64,000 nucleotides of DNA from Membranipora membranacea (Eukaryota; Bryozoa; Gymnolaemata; Cheilostomatida; Membraniporidae): contig OU612067.1 in NCBI GenBank assembly GCA_914767715.1, positions 24,094,162 through 24,158,161 on the forward strand. Reading direction: 5' to 3'. Under the pieces are notes generated by a model that did not search any database, was not told the DNA's origin, and saw nothing but the letters and a program-made list of their open reading frames with translations. Numbering within the stretch: position 1 is the first letter of the stretch; every line of letters starts with the position of its first letter. Position numbers and translations under genes: made by a program. Below are positions 1 to 13,410 of this stretch, one piece after another.

Positions 1-478
1 CTGATTCGAGATAAGCAGAAGTTGCTCCTCCTCATGAGGTGAGTTAGAAGCAAATCTATTTTTTGATCTGAGCGAAAAAAAAAGCGTGATGCCCACCCTT
101 GGTATTATTTTGAAGATTTCAAGTCAGCTTAGTTACCGCCCTATTAATCCGAGGATTCCAATATTCTGGATTTTGAATAAGGCCGATAAGAGCTTGAACT
201 GGTTGGAGTTTGATAAAGATTCGAGAGAGTTTTAATTTTTGATGTTGCCGTATGGCATGTTTTTTTTTTAGCAAAAGTGACCCTAATTAAAACGGACGCT
301 GACGGAGAATGAAAAGCCGCAGAGGCAAACGGTTTGCTGATTCGAGATAAGCAGAAGTTGCTCCTCCTCATGAGGTGAGTTAGAAGCAAATCTATTTTTT
401 GATCTGAGCGAAAAAAAAGCGTGATACCCACCCTTGGTATTATTTTGAAAATTTCAAGTCAGCTTAATTACCGCCCTA

Positions 479-2124
479 TTAATCCGAGGATTCCAATATT
501 CTGGATTTTGAATAAGGCCGATAAGAGCTTGAACTGGTTGGAGTTTGATAAAGATTCGAGAGAGTTTTAATTTTTGATGTTGCCCTATGGCATGTTTTTT
601 TTTTTGCAAAAGTGACCCTAATTAAAACGGACGCTGACGGAGAATGAAAAGCCGCAGAGGCAAACGGTTTGCTGATTCGAGATAAGCAGAAGTTGCTCCT
701 CCTCATGAGGTGAGTTAGAAGCAAATCTATTTTTTGATCTGAGCGAAAAAAAAGCGTGATACCCACCCTTGGTATTATTTTGAAAATTTCAAGTCAGCTT
801 AATTACCGCCCTATTAATCCGAGGATTCCAATATTCTGGATTTTGAATAAGACCGATAAGAGCTTGAACTGGTTGGAGTTTGATAAAGATTCGAGAGAGT
901 TTTAATTTTTGATGTTGCCGTATGGCATGTTTTTTGTTAGCAAAAGTGACCCTTATTAAAACGGACGCTGACGGAGAATGAAATGCCGCAGTGGCAAACG
1001 GTTTGCTGATTCGAGATAAGCAGAAGTTGCTCCTCCTCATGAGGTGAGTTAGAAGCAAATCTATTTTTTGATCTGGCGAAAAAAAAGCCCTTGGTATTAT
1101 TTTGAAAATTTCAAGTCAGCTTAATTACCGCCCTAATAATCCGAGGATTCCAATATTCTGGATTTTGAATAAGGCCGATAAGAGCTTGAACTGGTTGGAG
1201 TTTGATAAAGATTCGAGAGAGTTTTAATTTTTGATGTTGCTGTATGGCATGTTTTTTTTTTAGCAAAAGTGACCCTTATTAAAACGGACGCTGACGGAGG
1301 ATGAAAAGCCGCAGAGGCAAACGGTTTGCTGATTCGAGATAAGCAGAAGTTGCTCCTCCTCATGAGGTGAATTAGAAGCAAATCTATTTTTTGATCTGAG
1401 CGAAAAAAAAGCGTGATACCCACCCTTGGTATTATTTTGAAAATTTCAAGTCAGCTTAATTACCGCCCTATTAATCCGAGGATTCCAATATTCTGGATTT
1501 TGAATAAGGCCGATAAGAGCTTGAACTGGTTGGAGTTTGATAAAGATTCGAGAGAGTTTTAATTTTTGATGTTGCCCTATGGCATGTTTTTTTTTTTGCA
1601 AAAGTGACCCTAATTAAAACGGACGCTGACGGAGAATGAAAAGCCGCAGAGGCAAACGGTTTGCTGATTCGAGATAAGCAGAAGTTGCTCCTCCTCATGA
1701 GGTGAGTTAGAAGCAAATCTATTTTTTGATCTGAGCGAAAAAAAAGCGTGATACCCACCCTTGGTATTATTTTGAAAATTTCAAGTCAGCTTAATTACCG
1801 CCCTATTAATCCGAGGATTCCAATATTCTGGATTTTGAATAAGACCGATAAGAGCTTGAACTGGTTGGAGTTTGATAAAGATTCGAGAGAGTTTTAATTT
1901 TTGATGTTGCCGTATGGCATGTTTTTTGTTAGCAAAAGTGACCCTTATTAAAACGGACGCTGACGGAGAATGAAATGCCGCAGTGGCAAACGGTTTGCTG
2001 ATTCGAGATAAGCAGAAGTTGCTCCTCCTCATGAGGTGAGTTAGAAGCAAATCTATTTTTTGATCTGGCGAAAAAAAAGCCCTTGGTATTATTTTGAAAA
2101 TTTCAAGTCAGCTTAATTACCGCC
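479..2124 (+). repeat. Trimer higher-order repeat, 992-bp period
   Basis: Monomers at 479-1132 recur at 1471-2124 with the same private changes: CCCTATGGCATG with a T12 run lacking the AG, then a monomer with TTTTTTGTTAGC and GAAATGCCGCAGTGG, then an 11-bp deletion at the hairpin. The marker CCCTATGGC appears again near 2903 and 4565, that is at spacings of 992, 1,328 and 1,662 bp, so copies three and four of the unit are interleaved with one or two extra monomers. The extra monomers (2125-2790, 3788-4413, 5115-5363) share GACAAAGAATGTAAAG. I judged identity by eye from these markers. Confidence 0.75.
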
Positions 2125-5100
2125 CTAATAATCCGAGGATTCCAATATTCTGGATTTTGAATAAGGCCGATAAGAGCTTGAACTGGTTGGAGTTTGATAA
2201 AGATTCGAGAGAGTTTTAATTTTTGATGTTGCCGTATGGCATGTTTTTATTTTAGCAAAAGTGACCCTAATTAAAACGGACGCTGACAAAGAATGTAAAG
2301 CCGCAGAGGCAAACGGTTTGCTGATTCGAGATAAGCAGAAGTTGCTCCTCCTCATGAGGTGAGTTAGAAGCAAATCTATTTTTTGATCTGAGCGAAAAAA
2401 AAGCGTGATACCTACCCTTGGTATTATTTTGAAGATTTCAATTCAGCTTAATTACCGCCCTAATAATCCGAGGATTCCAATATTCTGGATTTTGAATAAG
2501 GCCGATAAGAGCTTGAACTGGTTGGAGTTTGATAAAGATTCGAGAGAGTTTTAATTTTTGATGTTGCCGTATGGCATGTTTTTATTTTAGCAAAAGTGAC
2601 CCTAATTAAAACGGACGCTGACAAAGAATGTAAAGCCGCAGAGGCAAACGGTTTGCTGATTCGAGATAAGCAGAAGTTGCTCCTCCTCATGAGGTGAGTT
2701 AGAAGCAAATCTATTTTTTGATCTGAGCGAAAAAAAAGCGTGATACCCACCCTTGGTATTATTTTGAAAATTTCAAGTCAGCTTAATTACCGCCCTATTA
2801 ATCCGAGGATTCCAATATTCTGGATTTTGAATAAGGCCGATAAGAGCTTGAACTGGTTGGAGTTTGATAAAGATTCGAGAGAGTTTTAATTTTTGATGTT
2901 GCCCTATGGCATGTTTTTTTTTTTTGCAAAAGTGACCCTAATTAAAACGGACGCTGACGGAGAATGAAAAGCCGCAGAGGCAAACGGTTTGCTGATTCGA
3001 GATAAGCAGAAGTTGCTCCTCCTCATGAGGTGAGTTAGAAGCAAATCTATTTTTTGATCTGAGCGAAAAAAAAGCGTGATACCCACCCTTGGTATTATTT
3101 TGAAAATTTCAAGTCAGCTTAATTACCGCCCTATTAATCCGAGGATTCCAATATTCTGGATTTTGAATAAGACCGATAAGAGCTTGAACTGGTTGGAGTT
3201 TGATAAAGATTCGAGAGAGTTTTAATTTTTGATGTTGCCGTATGGCATGTTTTTTGTTAGCAAAAGTGACCCTTATTAAAACGGACGCTGACGGAGAATG
3301 AAATGCCGCAGTGGCAAACGGTTTGCTGATTCGAGATAAGCAGAAGTTGCTCCTCCTCATGAGGTGAGTTAGAAGCAAATCTATTTTTTGATCTGGCGAA
3401 AAAAAAGCCCTTGGTATTATTTTGAAAATTTCAAGTCAGCTTAATTACCGCCCTAATAATCCGAGGATTCCAATATTCTGGATTTTGAATAAGGCCGATA
3501 AGAGCTTGAACTGGTTGGAGTTTGATAAAGATTCGAGAGAGTTTTAATTTTTGATGTTGCCGTATGGCATGTTTTTATTTTAGCAAAAGTGACCCTAATT
3601 AAAACGGACGCTGACGGAGAATGAAAAGCCGCAGAGGCAAACGGTTTGCTGATTCGAGATAAGCAGAAGTTGCTCCTCCTCATGAGGTGAGTTAGAAGCA
3701 AATCTATTTTTTGATCTGAGCGAAAAAAAAGCGTGATACCTACCCTTGGTATTATTTTGAAGATTTCAATTCAGCTTAATTACCGCCCTAATAATCCGAG
3801 GATTCCAATATTCTGGATTTTGAATAAGGCCGATAAGAGCTTGAACTGGTTGGAGTTTGATAAAGATTCGAGAGAGTTTTAATTTTTGATGTTGCCGTAT
3901 GGCATGTTTTTATTTTAGCAAAAGTGACCCTTATTAAAACGGACGCTGACAAAGAATGTAAAGCCGCAGAGGCAAACGGTTTGCTGATTCGAGATAAGCA
4001 GAAGTTGCTCCTCCTCATGAGGTGAGTTAGAAGCAAATCTATTTTTTGATCTGAGCGAAAAAAAAGCGTGATACCTACCCTTGGTATTATTTTGAAGATT
4101 TCAATTCAGCTTAATTACCGCCCTAATAATCCGAGGATTCCAATATTCTGGATTTTGAATAAGGCCGATAAGAGCTTGAACTGGTTGGAGTTTGATAAAG
4201 ATTCGAGAGAGTTTTAATTTTTGATGTTGCCGTATGGCATGTTTTTATTTTAGCAAAAGTGACCCTAATTAAAACGGACGCTGACAAAGAATGTAAAGCC
4301 GCAGAGGCAAACGGTTTGCTGATTCGAGATAAGCAGAAGTTGCTCCTCCTCATGAGGTGAGTTAGAAGCAAATCTATTTTTTGATCTGAGCGAAAAAAAA
4401 GCGTGATACCCACCCTTGGTATTATTTTGAAAATTTCAAGTCAGCTTAATTACCGCCCTATTAATCCGAGGATTCCAATATTCTGGATTTTGAATAAGGC
4501 CGATAAGAGCTTGAACTGGTTGGAGTTTGATAAAGATTCGAGAGAGTTTTAATTTTTGATGTTGCCCTATGGCATGTTTTTTTTTTTGCAAAAGTGACCC
4601 TAATTAAAACGGACGCTGACGGAGAATGAAAAGCCGCAGAGGCAAACGGTTTGCTGATTCGAGATAAGCAGAAGTTGCTCCTCCTCATGAGGTGAGTTAG
4701 AAGCAAATCTATTTTTTGATCTGAGCGAAAAAAAAGCGTGATACCCACCCTTGGTATTATTTTGAAAATTTCAAGTCAGCTTAATTACCGCCCTATTAAT
4801 CCGAGGATTCCAATATTCTGGATTTTGAATAAGACCGATAAGAGCTTGAACTGGTTGGAGTTTGATAAAGATTCGAGAGAGTATTAATTTTTGATGTTGC
4901 CGTATGGCATGTTTTTTGTTAGCAAAAGTGACCCTTATTAAAACGGACGCTGACGGAGAATGAAATGCCGCAGTGGCAAACGGTTTGCTGATTCGAGATA
5001 AGCAGAAGTTGCTCCTCCTCATGAGGTGAGTTAGAAGCAAATCTATTTTTTGATCTGGCGAAAAAAAAGCCCTTGGTATTATTTTGAAAATTTCAAGTCA

Positions 5101-6455
5101 GCTTAATTACCGCCCTAATAATCCGAGGATTCCAATATTCTGGATTTTGAATAAGGCCGATAAGAGCTTGAACTGGTTGGAGTTTGATAAAGATTCGAGA
5201 GAGTTTTAATTTTTGATGTTGCCGTATGGCATGTTTTTATTTTAGCAAAAGTGACCCTAATTAAAACGGACGCTGACAAAGAATGTAAAGCCGCAGAGGC
5301 AAACGGTTTGCTGATTCGAGATAAGCAGAAGTTGCTCCTCCTCATGAGGTGAGTTAGAAGCAAATCTATTTTTTGATCTGAGCGAAAAAAAAGCGTGATA
5401 CCTACCCTTGGTATTATTTTGAAGATTTCAATTCAGCTTAATTACCGCCCTATTAATCCGAGGATTCCAATATTCTGGATTTTGGATAAGGCCGATAAGA
5501 GCTTGAACTTGTTGGAGTTTGATAAAGATTCGAGAGAGTTTTAATTTTTGATGTTGCCGTATGGCATGTTTTTTTTTAGCAAAAGTGACCCTTATTAAAA
5601 CGGACGCTGACGGAGAATGAAAAGCCGCAGAGGCAAATGGTTTGCTGATTCGAGATAAGCAGAAGTTGCTCCTCCTCATGAGGTGAGTTAGAAGCAAATC
5701 TATTTTTTGATCTGAGCGAAAAAAAAGCGTGATACCCACCCTTGGTATTAGTTTGAAAATTTCAAGTCAGCTTAATTACCGCCCTATTAATCCGAGGATT
5801 CCAATATTCTTGATTTTGAATAAGGCCGATAAGAGCTTGAACTGGTTGGAGTTTGATAAAGATTCGAGAGAGTTTTAATTTTTGATGTTGCCGTATGGCA
5901 TGTTTTTTTTTTAGCAAAAGTGACCCTAATTAAAACGGACGCTGACGGAGAATGAAAAGCCGCAGAGGCAAACGGTTTGCTGATTCGAGATAAGCAGAAG
6001 TTGCTCCTCCTCATGAAGTGAGTTAGAAGCAAATCTATTTTTTGATCTGAGCGAAAAAAAAGCGTGATACCCACCCTTGGTATTATTTTGAAGATTTCAA
6101 GTCAGCTTAATTACCGCCCTATTAATCCGAGGATTCCAATATTCTGGATTTTGAATAAGGCCGATAAGAGCTTGAACTGGTTGGAGTTTGATAAAGATTC
6201 GAGAGAGTTTTAATTTTTGATGTTGCCGTATGGCATGTTTTTTTTTAGCAAAATTGACCCTTATTAAAACGGACGCTGACGGAGAATGAAAAGCCGCAGA
6301 GGCAAACGGTTTGCTGATTCGAGATAAGCAGAAGTTGCTCCTCCTCATGAGGTGAGTTAGAAGCAAATCTATTTTTTAATCTGAGCGAAAAAAAATCGTG
6401 TTACCCACCCTTGGTATTATTTTGAAAATTTCAAGTCAGCTTAATTACCGCCCTA

Positions 6456-9388
6456 TTAATCCGAGGATTCCAATATTCTGGATTTTGAATAAGGCCGATA
6501 AGAGCTTGAACTGGTTGGAGTTTGATAAAGATTCGAGAGAGTTTTAATTTTTGATGTTGCCGTATGGCATGTTTTTTTTTTAGCAAAAGTGACCCTAATT
6601 AAAACGGACGCTGACGGAGAATGAAAAGCCGCAGAGGCAAACGGTTTGCTGATTCCAGATGAGCAGAAGTTGCTCCTCCTCATGAGGTGAGTTTGAAGCA
6701 AATCTATTTTTTGATCTGAGCGAAAAAAAAGCGTGATACCCACCCTTGGTATTATTTTGAAGATTTCAAGTCAGCTTAATTACCGCCCTATTAATCCGAG
6801 GATTCCAATATTCTGGATTTTGAATAAGGCCGATAAGAGCTTGAACTGGTTGGAGTTTGATAAAGATTCGAGAGAGTTTTAATTTTTGATGTTGCCGTAC
6901 GGCATGTTTTTTTTTAGCAAAAGTGACCCTAATTAAAACGGACGCTGACGGAGAATGAAAAGCCGCAGAGGCAAACGGTTTGCTGATTCGAGATAAGCAG
7001 AAGTTGCTCCTCCTCATGAGGTGAGTTAGAAGCAAATCTATTTTTTGATCTGAGCGAAAAAAAAGCCTTGGTATTATTTTGAAGATTTCAAGTCAGCTTA
7101 ATTACCGCCCTATTAATCCGAGGATTCCAATATTCTGGATTTTGAATAAGGCCGATAAGCTTGAACTGGTTGGAGTTTGATAAAGATTTGAGTGAGTTTT
7201 AATTTTTGATGTTGCCGTATGGCATGTTTTTTTTTAGCAAAATTGACCCTTATTAAAACGGACCCTGACGGAGAATGAAAAGCCGCAGAGGCAAACGGTT
7301 TGCTGATTCGAGATAAGCAGAAGTTGCTCCTCCTCATGAGGTGAGTTAGAAGCAAATCTATTTTTTGATCTGAGCGAAAAAAAAGCGTGATACCCACCCT
7401 TGGTATTATTTTGAAGATTTCAAGTCAGCTTAATTACCGCCCTATTAATCCGAGGATTCCAATATTCTGGATTTTGAATAAGGCCGATAAGAGCTTGAAC
7501 TGGTTGGAGTTTGATAAAGATTCAAGAGAGTTTTAATTTTTGATGTTGCCGTATGGCATGTTTTTTTTTAGCAAAAGTTACCCTTATTAAAACGGACGCT
7601 GACGGAGAATGAAAAGCCGCAGAGGCAAACGGTTTGCTGATTCGAGATAAGCAGAAGTTGCTCCTCCTCATGAGGTGAGTTAGAAGCAAATCTATTTTTT
7701 GATCTGAGCGGAAAAAAAGCGTGATACCCACCCTTGGTATTATTTTGAAAATTTCAAGTCAGCTTAATTACCGCCCTATTAATCCGAGGATTCCAATATT
7801 CTGGATTTTGAATAAGGCCGATAAGAGCTTGAACTGGTTGGAGTTTGATAAAGATTCGAGAGAGTTTTAATTTTTGATGTTGCCGTATGGCATGTTTTTT
7901 TTTTAGCAAAAGTGACCCTAATTAAAACGGACGCTGACGGAGAATGAAAAGCCGCAGAGGCAAACGGTTTGCTGATTCGAGATAAGCAGAAGTTGCTCCT
8001 CCTCATGAGGTGAGTTAGAAGCAAATCTATTTTTTGATCTGAGCGAAAAAAAAGCGTGATACCCACCCTTGGTATTATTTTGAAGATTTCAAGTCAGCTT
8101 AATTACCGCCCTATTAATCCGAGGATTCCCATATTCTGGATTTTGAATAAGGCCGATAAGAGCTTGAACTGGTTAGAGTTTGATAAAGATTCGAGAGAGT
8201 TTTAATTTTTGATGTTGCCGTATGGCATGTTTTTTTTTAGCAAAAGTGACCCTTATTAAAATGGACGCTGACGGAGAATGAAAAGCCGCAGAGGCAAACG
8301 GTTTGCTGATTCGAGATGAGCAGAAGTTGCTCCTCCTCATGAGGTGAGTTTGAAGCAAATCTATTTTTTGATCTGAGCGAAAAAAAAGCGTGATACCCAC
8401 CCTTGGTATTATTTTGAAGATTTCAAGTCAGCTTAATTACCGCCCTATTAATCCGAGGATTCCAATATTCTGGATTTTGAATAAGGCCGATAAGAGCTTG
8501 AACTGGTTGGAGTTTGATAAAGATTCGAGAGAGTTTTAATTTTTGATGTTGCCGTACGGCATGTTTTTTTTTAGCAAAAGTGACCCTAATTAAAACGGAC
8601 GCTGACGGAGAATGAAAAGCCGCAGAGGCAAACGGTTTGCTGATTCGAGATAAGCAGAAGTTGCTCCTCCTCATGAGGTGAGTTAGAAGCAAATCTATTT
8701 TTTGATCTGAGCGAAAAAAAAGCCTTGGTATTATTTTGAAGATTTCAAGTCAGCTTAATTACCGCCCTATTAATCCAAGGATTCCAATATTCTGGATTTT
8801 GAATAAGGCCGATAAGCTTGAACTGGTTGGAGTTTGATAAAGATTTGAGTGAGTTTTAATTTCTGATGTTGCCGTATGGCATGTTTTTTTTTAGCAAAAT
8901 TGACCCTTATTAAAACGGACGCTGACGGAGAATGAAAAGCCGCAGAGGCAAACGGTTTGCTGATTCGAGATAAGCAGAAGTTGCTCCTCCTCATGAGGTG
9001 AGTTAGAAGCAAATCTATTTTTTGATCTGAGCGAAAAAAAAGCGTGATACCCACCCTTGGTATTATTTTGAAGATTTCAAGTCAGCTTAATTACCGCCCT
9101 ATTAATCCGAGGATTCCAATATTCTGGATTTTGAATAAGGCCGATAAGAGCTTGAACTGGTTGGAGTTTGATAAAGATTCAAGAGAGTTTTAATTTTTGA
9201 TGTTGCCGTATGGCATGTTTTTTTTTAGCAAAAGTGACCCTTATTAAAACGGACGCTGACGGAGAATGAAAAGCCGCAGAGGCAAACGGTTTGCTGATTC
9301 GAGATAAGCAGAAGTTGCTCCTCCTCATGAGGTGAGTTAGAAGCAAATCTATTTTTTGATCTGAGCGAAAAAAAAGCGTGATACCAAC
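6456..9388 (+). repeat. Pentamer higher-order repeat, 1,657-bp period
   Basis: The stretch 6456-7731 recurs at 8113-9388. Shared private changes include GAGATGAGCAG or its variant followed by GAGTTTGAAGC, the GCCGTACGGC variant, the 12-bp hairpin deletion (near 7066 and 8723), GATAAGCTTGAAC lacking two bases, and GATTTGAGTGAG. Part of the second copy (about 8320-9955) is found a third time at about 15943-17578, offset 7,623 bp. Confidence 0.75.
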
Positions 9389-11059
9389 CCTTGGTATTAT
9401 TTTGAAAATTTCAAGTCAGCTTAATTACCGCCCTATTAATCCGAGGATTCCAATATTCTGGATTTTGAATAAGGCCGATAAGAGCTTGAACTGGTTGGAG
9501 TTTGATAAAGATTCAAGAGAGTTTTAATTTTTGATGTTGCCGTATGGCATGTTTTTTTTTAGCAAAAGTGACCCTAATTAAAACGGACGCTGACGGAGAA
9601 TGAAAAGCCGCAGAGGCAAACGGTTTGCTGATTCGAGATAAGCAGAAGTTGCTCCTCTTCATGAGGTGAGTTAGAAGCAAATCTATTTTTTGATCTGAGC
9701 GAAAAAAAAGCGTGATACCCACCCTTGGTATTATTTTGAAGATTTCAAGTCAGCTTAATTACCGCCCTATTAATCCGAGGATTCCCATATTCTGGATTTT
9801 GAATAAGGCCGATAAGAGCTTGAACTGGTTGGAGTTTGATAAAGATTCGAGAGAGTTTTAATTTTTGATGTTGCCGTATGGCATGTTTTTTTTTAGCAAA
9901 AGTGACCCTTATTAAAATGGACGCTGACGGAGAATGAAAAGCCGCAGAGGCAAACGGTTTGCTGATTCGAGATAAGCAGAAGTTGCTCCTCCTCATGAGG
10001 TGAGTTAGAAGCAAATCTATTTTTTGATCTGAGCGAAAAAAAAGCGTGATACCCACCCTTGGTATTATTTTGAAAATTTCAAGTCAGCTTAATTACCGCC
10101 CTATTAATCCGAGGATTCCAATATTCTGGATTTTGAATAAGGCCGATAAGAGCTTGAACTGGTTGGAGTTTGATAAAGATTCGAGAGAGTTTTAATTTTT
10201 GATGTTGCCGTATGGCATGTTTTTTTTTTAGCAAAAGTGACCCTAATTAAAACGGACGCTGACGGAGAATGAAAAGCCGCAGAGGCAAACGGTTTGCTGA
10301 TTCGAGATAAGCAGAAGTTGCTCCTCCTCATGAGGTGAGTTAGAAGCAAATCTATTTTTTGATCTGAGCGAAAAAAAAGCGTGATACCCACCCTTGGTAT
10401 TATTTTGAAAATTTCAAGTCAGCTTAATTACCGCCCTATTAATCCGAGGATTCCAATATTCTGGATTTTGAATAAGGCCGATAAGAGCTTGAACTGGTTG
10501 GAGTTTGATAAAGATTCGAGAGAGTTTTAATTTTTGATGTTGCCGTATGGCATGTTTTTTTTTTAGCAAAAGTGACCCTAATTAAAACGGACGCTGACGG
10601 AGAATGAAAAGCCGCAGAGGCAAACAGTTTGCTGATTCGAGATAAGCAGAAGTTGCTCCTCCTCATGAGGTGAGTTAGAAGCAAATCTATTTTTTGATCT
10701 GAGCGAAAAAAAAGCGTGATACCAACCCTTGGTATTATTTTGAAGATTTTAAGTCAGCTTAATTACCGCCCTATTAATCCGAGGATTCCAATATTCTGGA
10801 TTTTGAATAAGGCCGATAAGAGCTTGAACTGGTTGGAGTTTGATAAAGATTCGAGAGAGTTTTAATTTTTGATGTTGCCGTATGGCATGTTTTTTTTAGC
10901 AAAAGTGACCCTTATTAAAACGGACGCTGACGGAGAATGAAAAGCCGCAGAGGCAAACGGTTTGCTGATTCAAGATAAGCAGAAGTTGCTCCTCCTCATG
11001 AGGTGAGTTAGAAGCAAATCTATTTTTTGATCTGAGCGGAAAAAAAAGCGTGATACCCA

Positions 11060-11729
11060 CCCTTGGTATTATTTTGAAAATTTCAAGTCAGCGTAATTAC
11101 CCCCCTATTAATCCGAGGATTCCAATATTCTGGATTTTGAATAAGGCCGATAAGAGCTTGAACTGGTTGGAGTTTGATTAAGATTCGACAGAGTTTTAAT
11201 TTTTGATGTTGCCGTATGGCATGTTTTTTTTTAGCAAAAGTGACCCTTATTAAAACGGACGCTGACGGAGAATGAAAAGCCGCAGAGGCAAACGGTTTGC
11301 TGATTCGAGATAAGCAGAAGTTGCTCCTCCTCATGAGGTGAGTTAGAAGCAAATCTATTTTTTGATCTGAGCGGAAAAAAAAGCGTGATACCCACCCTTG
11401 GTATTATTTTGAAAATTTCAAGTCAGCGTAATTACCGCCCTATTAATCCGAGGATTCCAATATTCTGGATTTTGAATAAGGCCGATAAGAGCTTGAACTG
11501 GTTGGAGTTTGATTAAGATTCGACAGAGTTTTAATTTTTGATGTTGCCGTATGGCATGTTTTTTTTTAGCAAAAGTGACCCTTATTAAAACGGACGCTGA
11601 CGGAGAATGAAAAGCCGCAGAGGCAAACGGTTTGCTGATTCGAGATAAGCAGAAGTTGCTCCTCCTCATGAGGTGAGTTAGAAGCAAATCTATTTTTTGA
11701 TCTGAGCGAAAAAAAAGCGTGATACCCAC
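11060..11729 (+). repeat. Recent single-monomer tandem duplication (335 bp)
   Basis: Two adjacent monomers share variants that I noticed nowhere else in the window: CAGCGTAATTAC, TTTGATTAAGATTCGACAGAG, and GAGCGG before the A tract on the left side of both. They differ by CCCCCCTATT against CCGCCCTATT. This points to duplication of one monomer after these mutations arose. Confidence 0.7.
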
Positions 11730-13410
11730 CCTTGGTATTATTTTGAAAATTTCAAGTCAGCTTAATTACCGCCCTATTAATCCGAGGATTCCAATATTCT
11801 GGATTTTGAATAAGGCCGATAAGAGCTTGAACTGGTTGGAGTTTGATAAAGATTCAAGAGAGTTTTAATTTTTGATGTTGCCGTATGGCATGTTTTTTTT
11901 TAGCAAAAGTGACCCTTATTAAAACGGACGCTGACGGAGAATGAAAAGCCGCAGAGGCAAACGGTTTGCTGATTCGAGATAAGCAGAAGTTGCTCCTCCT
12001 CATGAGGTGAGTTAGAAGCAAATCTATTTTTTGATCTGAGCGAAAAAAAAGCGTGATACCCACCCTTGGTATTATTTTGAAAATTTCAAGTCAGCTTAAT
12101 TACCGCCCTATTAATCCGAGGATTCCAATATTCTGGATTTTGAATAAGGCCGATAAGAGCTTGAACTGGTTGGAGTTTGATAAAGATTCGAGAGAGTTTT
12201 AATTTTTGATGTTGCCGTATGGCATGTTTTTTTTTTAGCAAAAGTGACCCTAATTAAAACGGACGCTGACGGAGAATGAAAAGCCGCAGAGGCAAACGGT
12301 TTGCTGATTCGAGATAAGCAGAAGTTGCTCCTCCTCATGAGGTGAGTTAGAAGCAAATCTATTTTTTGATCTGAGCGAAAAAAAAGCGTGATACCCACCC
12401 TTGGTATTATTTTGAAGATTTTAAGTCAGCTTAATTACCGCCCTATTAATCCGAGGATTCCAATATTCTGGATTTTGAATAAGGCCGATAAGAGCTTGAA
12501 CTGGTTGGAGTTTGATAAAGATTCGAGAGAGTTTTAATTTTTGATGTTGCCGTATGGCATGTTTTTTTTTAGCAAAAGTGACCCTAATTAAAACGGACGC
12601 TGACGGAGAATGAAAAGCCGCAGAGGCAAACGGTTTGCTGATTCGAGATAAGCAGAAGTTGCTCCTCCTCATGAGGTGAGTTGGAAGCAAATCTATTTTT
12701 TGATCTGAGCGAAAAAAAAGCGTGGTATTATTTTGAAGATTTCAAGTCAGCTTAATTACCGCCCTATTAATCCGAGGATTCCAATATTCTGGATTTTGAA
12801 TAAGGCCGATAAGAGCTTGAACTGGTTGGAGTTTGATAAAGATTCGAGAGAGTTTTAATTTTTGATGTTGCCGTATGGCATGTTTTTTTTTAGCAAAAGT
12901 GACCCTAATTAAAACGGACGCTGACGGAGAATGAAAAGCCGCAGAGGCAAACGGTTTGCTAATTCGAGATAAGCAGAAGTTGCTCCTCCTCATGAGGTGA
13001 GTTAGAAGCAAATCTATTTTTTGATCTGAGCGAAAAAAAAGCGTGATACCCACCCTTGGTATTATTTTGAAAATTTCAAGTCAGCTTAATTACCGCCCTA
13101 TTAATCCGAGGATTCCAATATTCTGGATTTTGAATAAGGCCGATAAGAGCTTGAACTGGTTGGAGTTTGATAAAGATTCGAGAGAGTTTTAATTTTTGAT
13201 GTTGCCGTATGGCATGTTTTTTTTTTAGCAAAAGTGACCCTAATTAAAACGGACGCTGACGGAGAATGAAAAGCCGCAGAGGCAAACGGTTTGCTGATTC
13301 GAGATAAGCAGAAGTTGCTCCTCCTCATGAGGTGAGTTAGAAGCAAATCTATTTTTTGATCTGAGCGAAAAAAAAGCGTGATACCCACCCTTGGTATTAT
13401 TTTGAAGATT

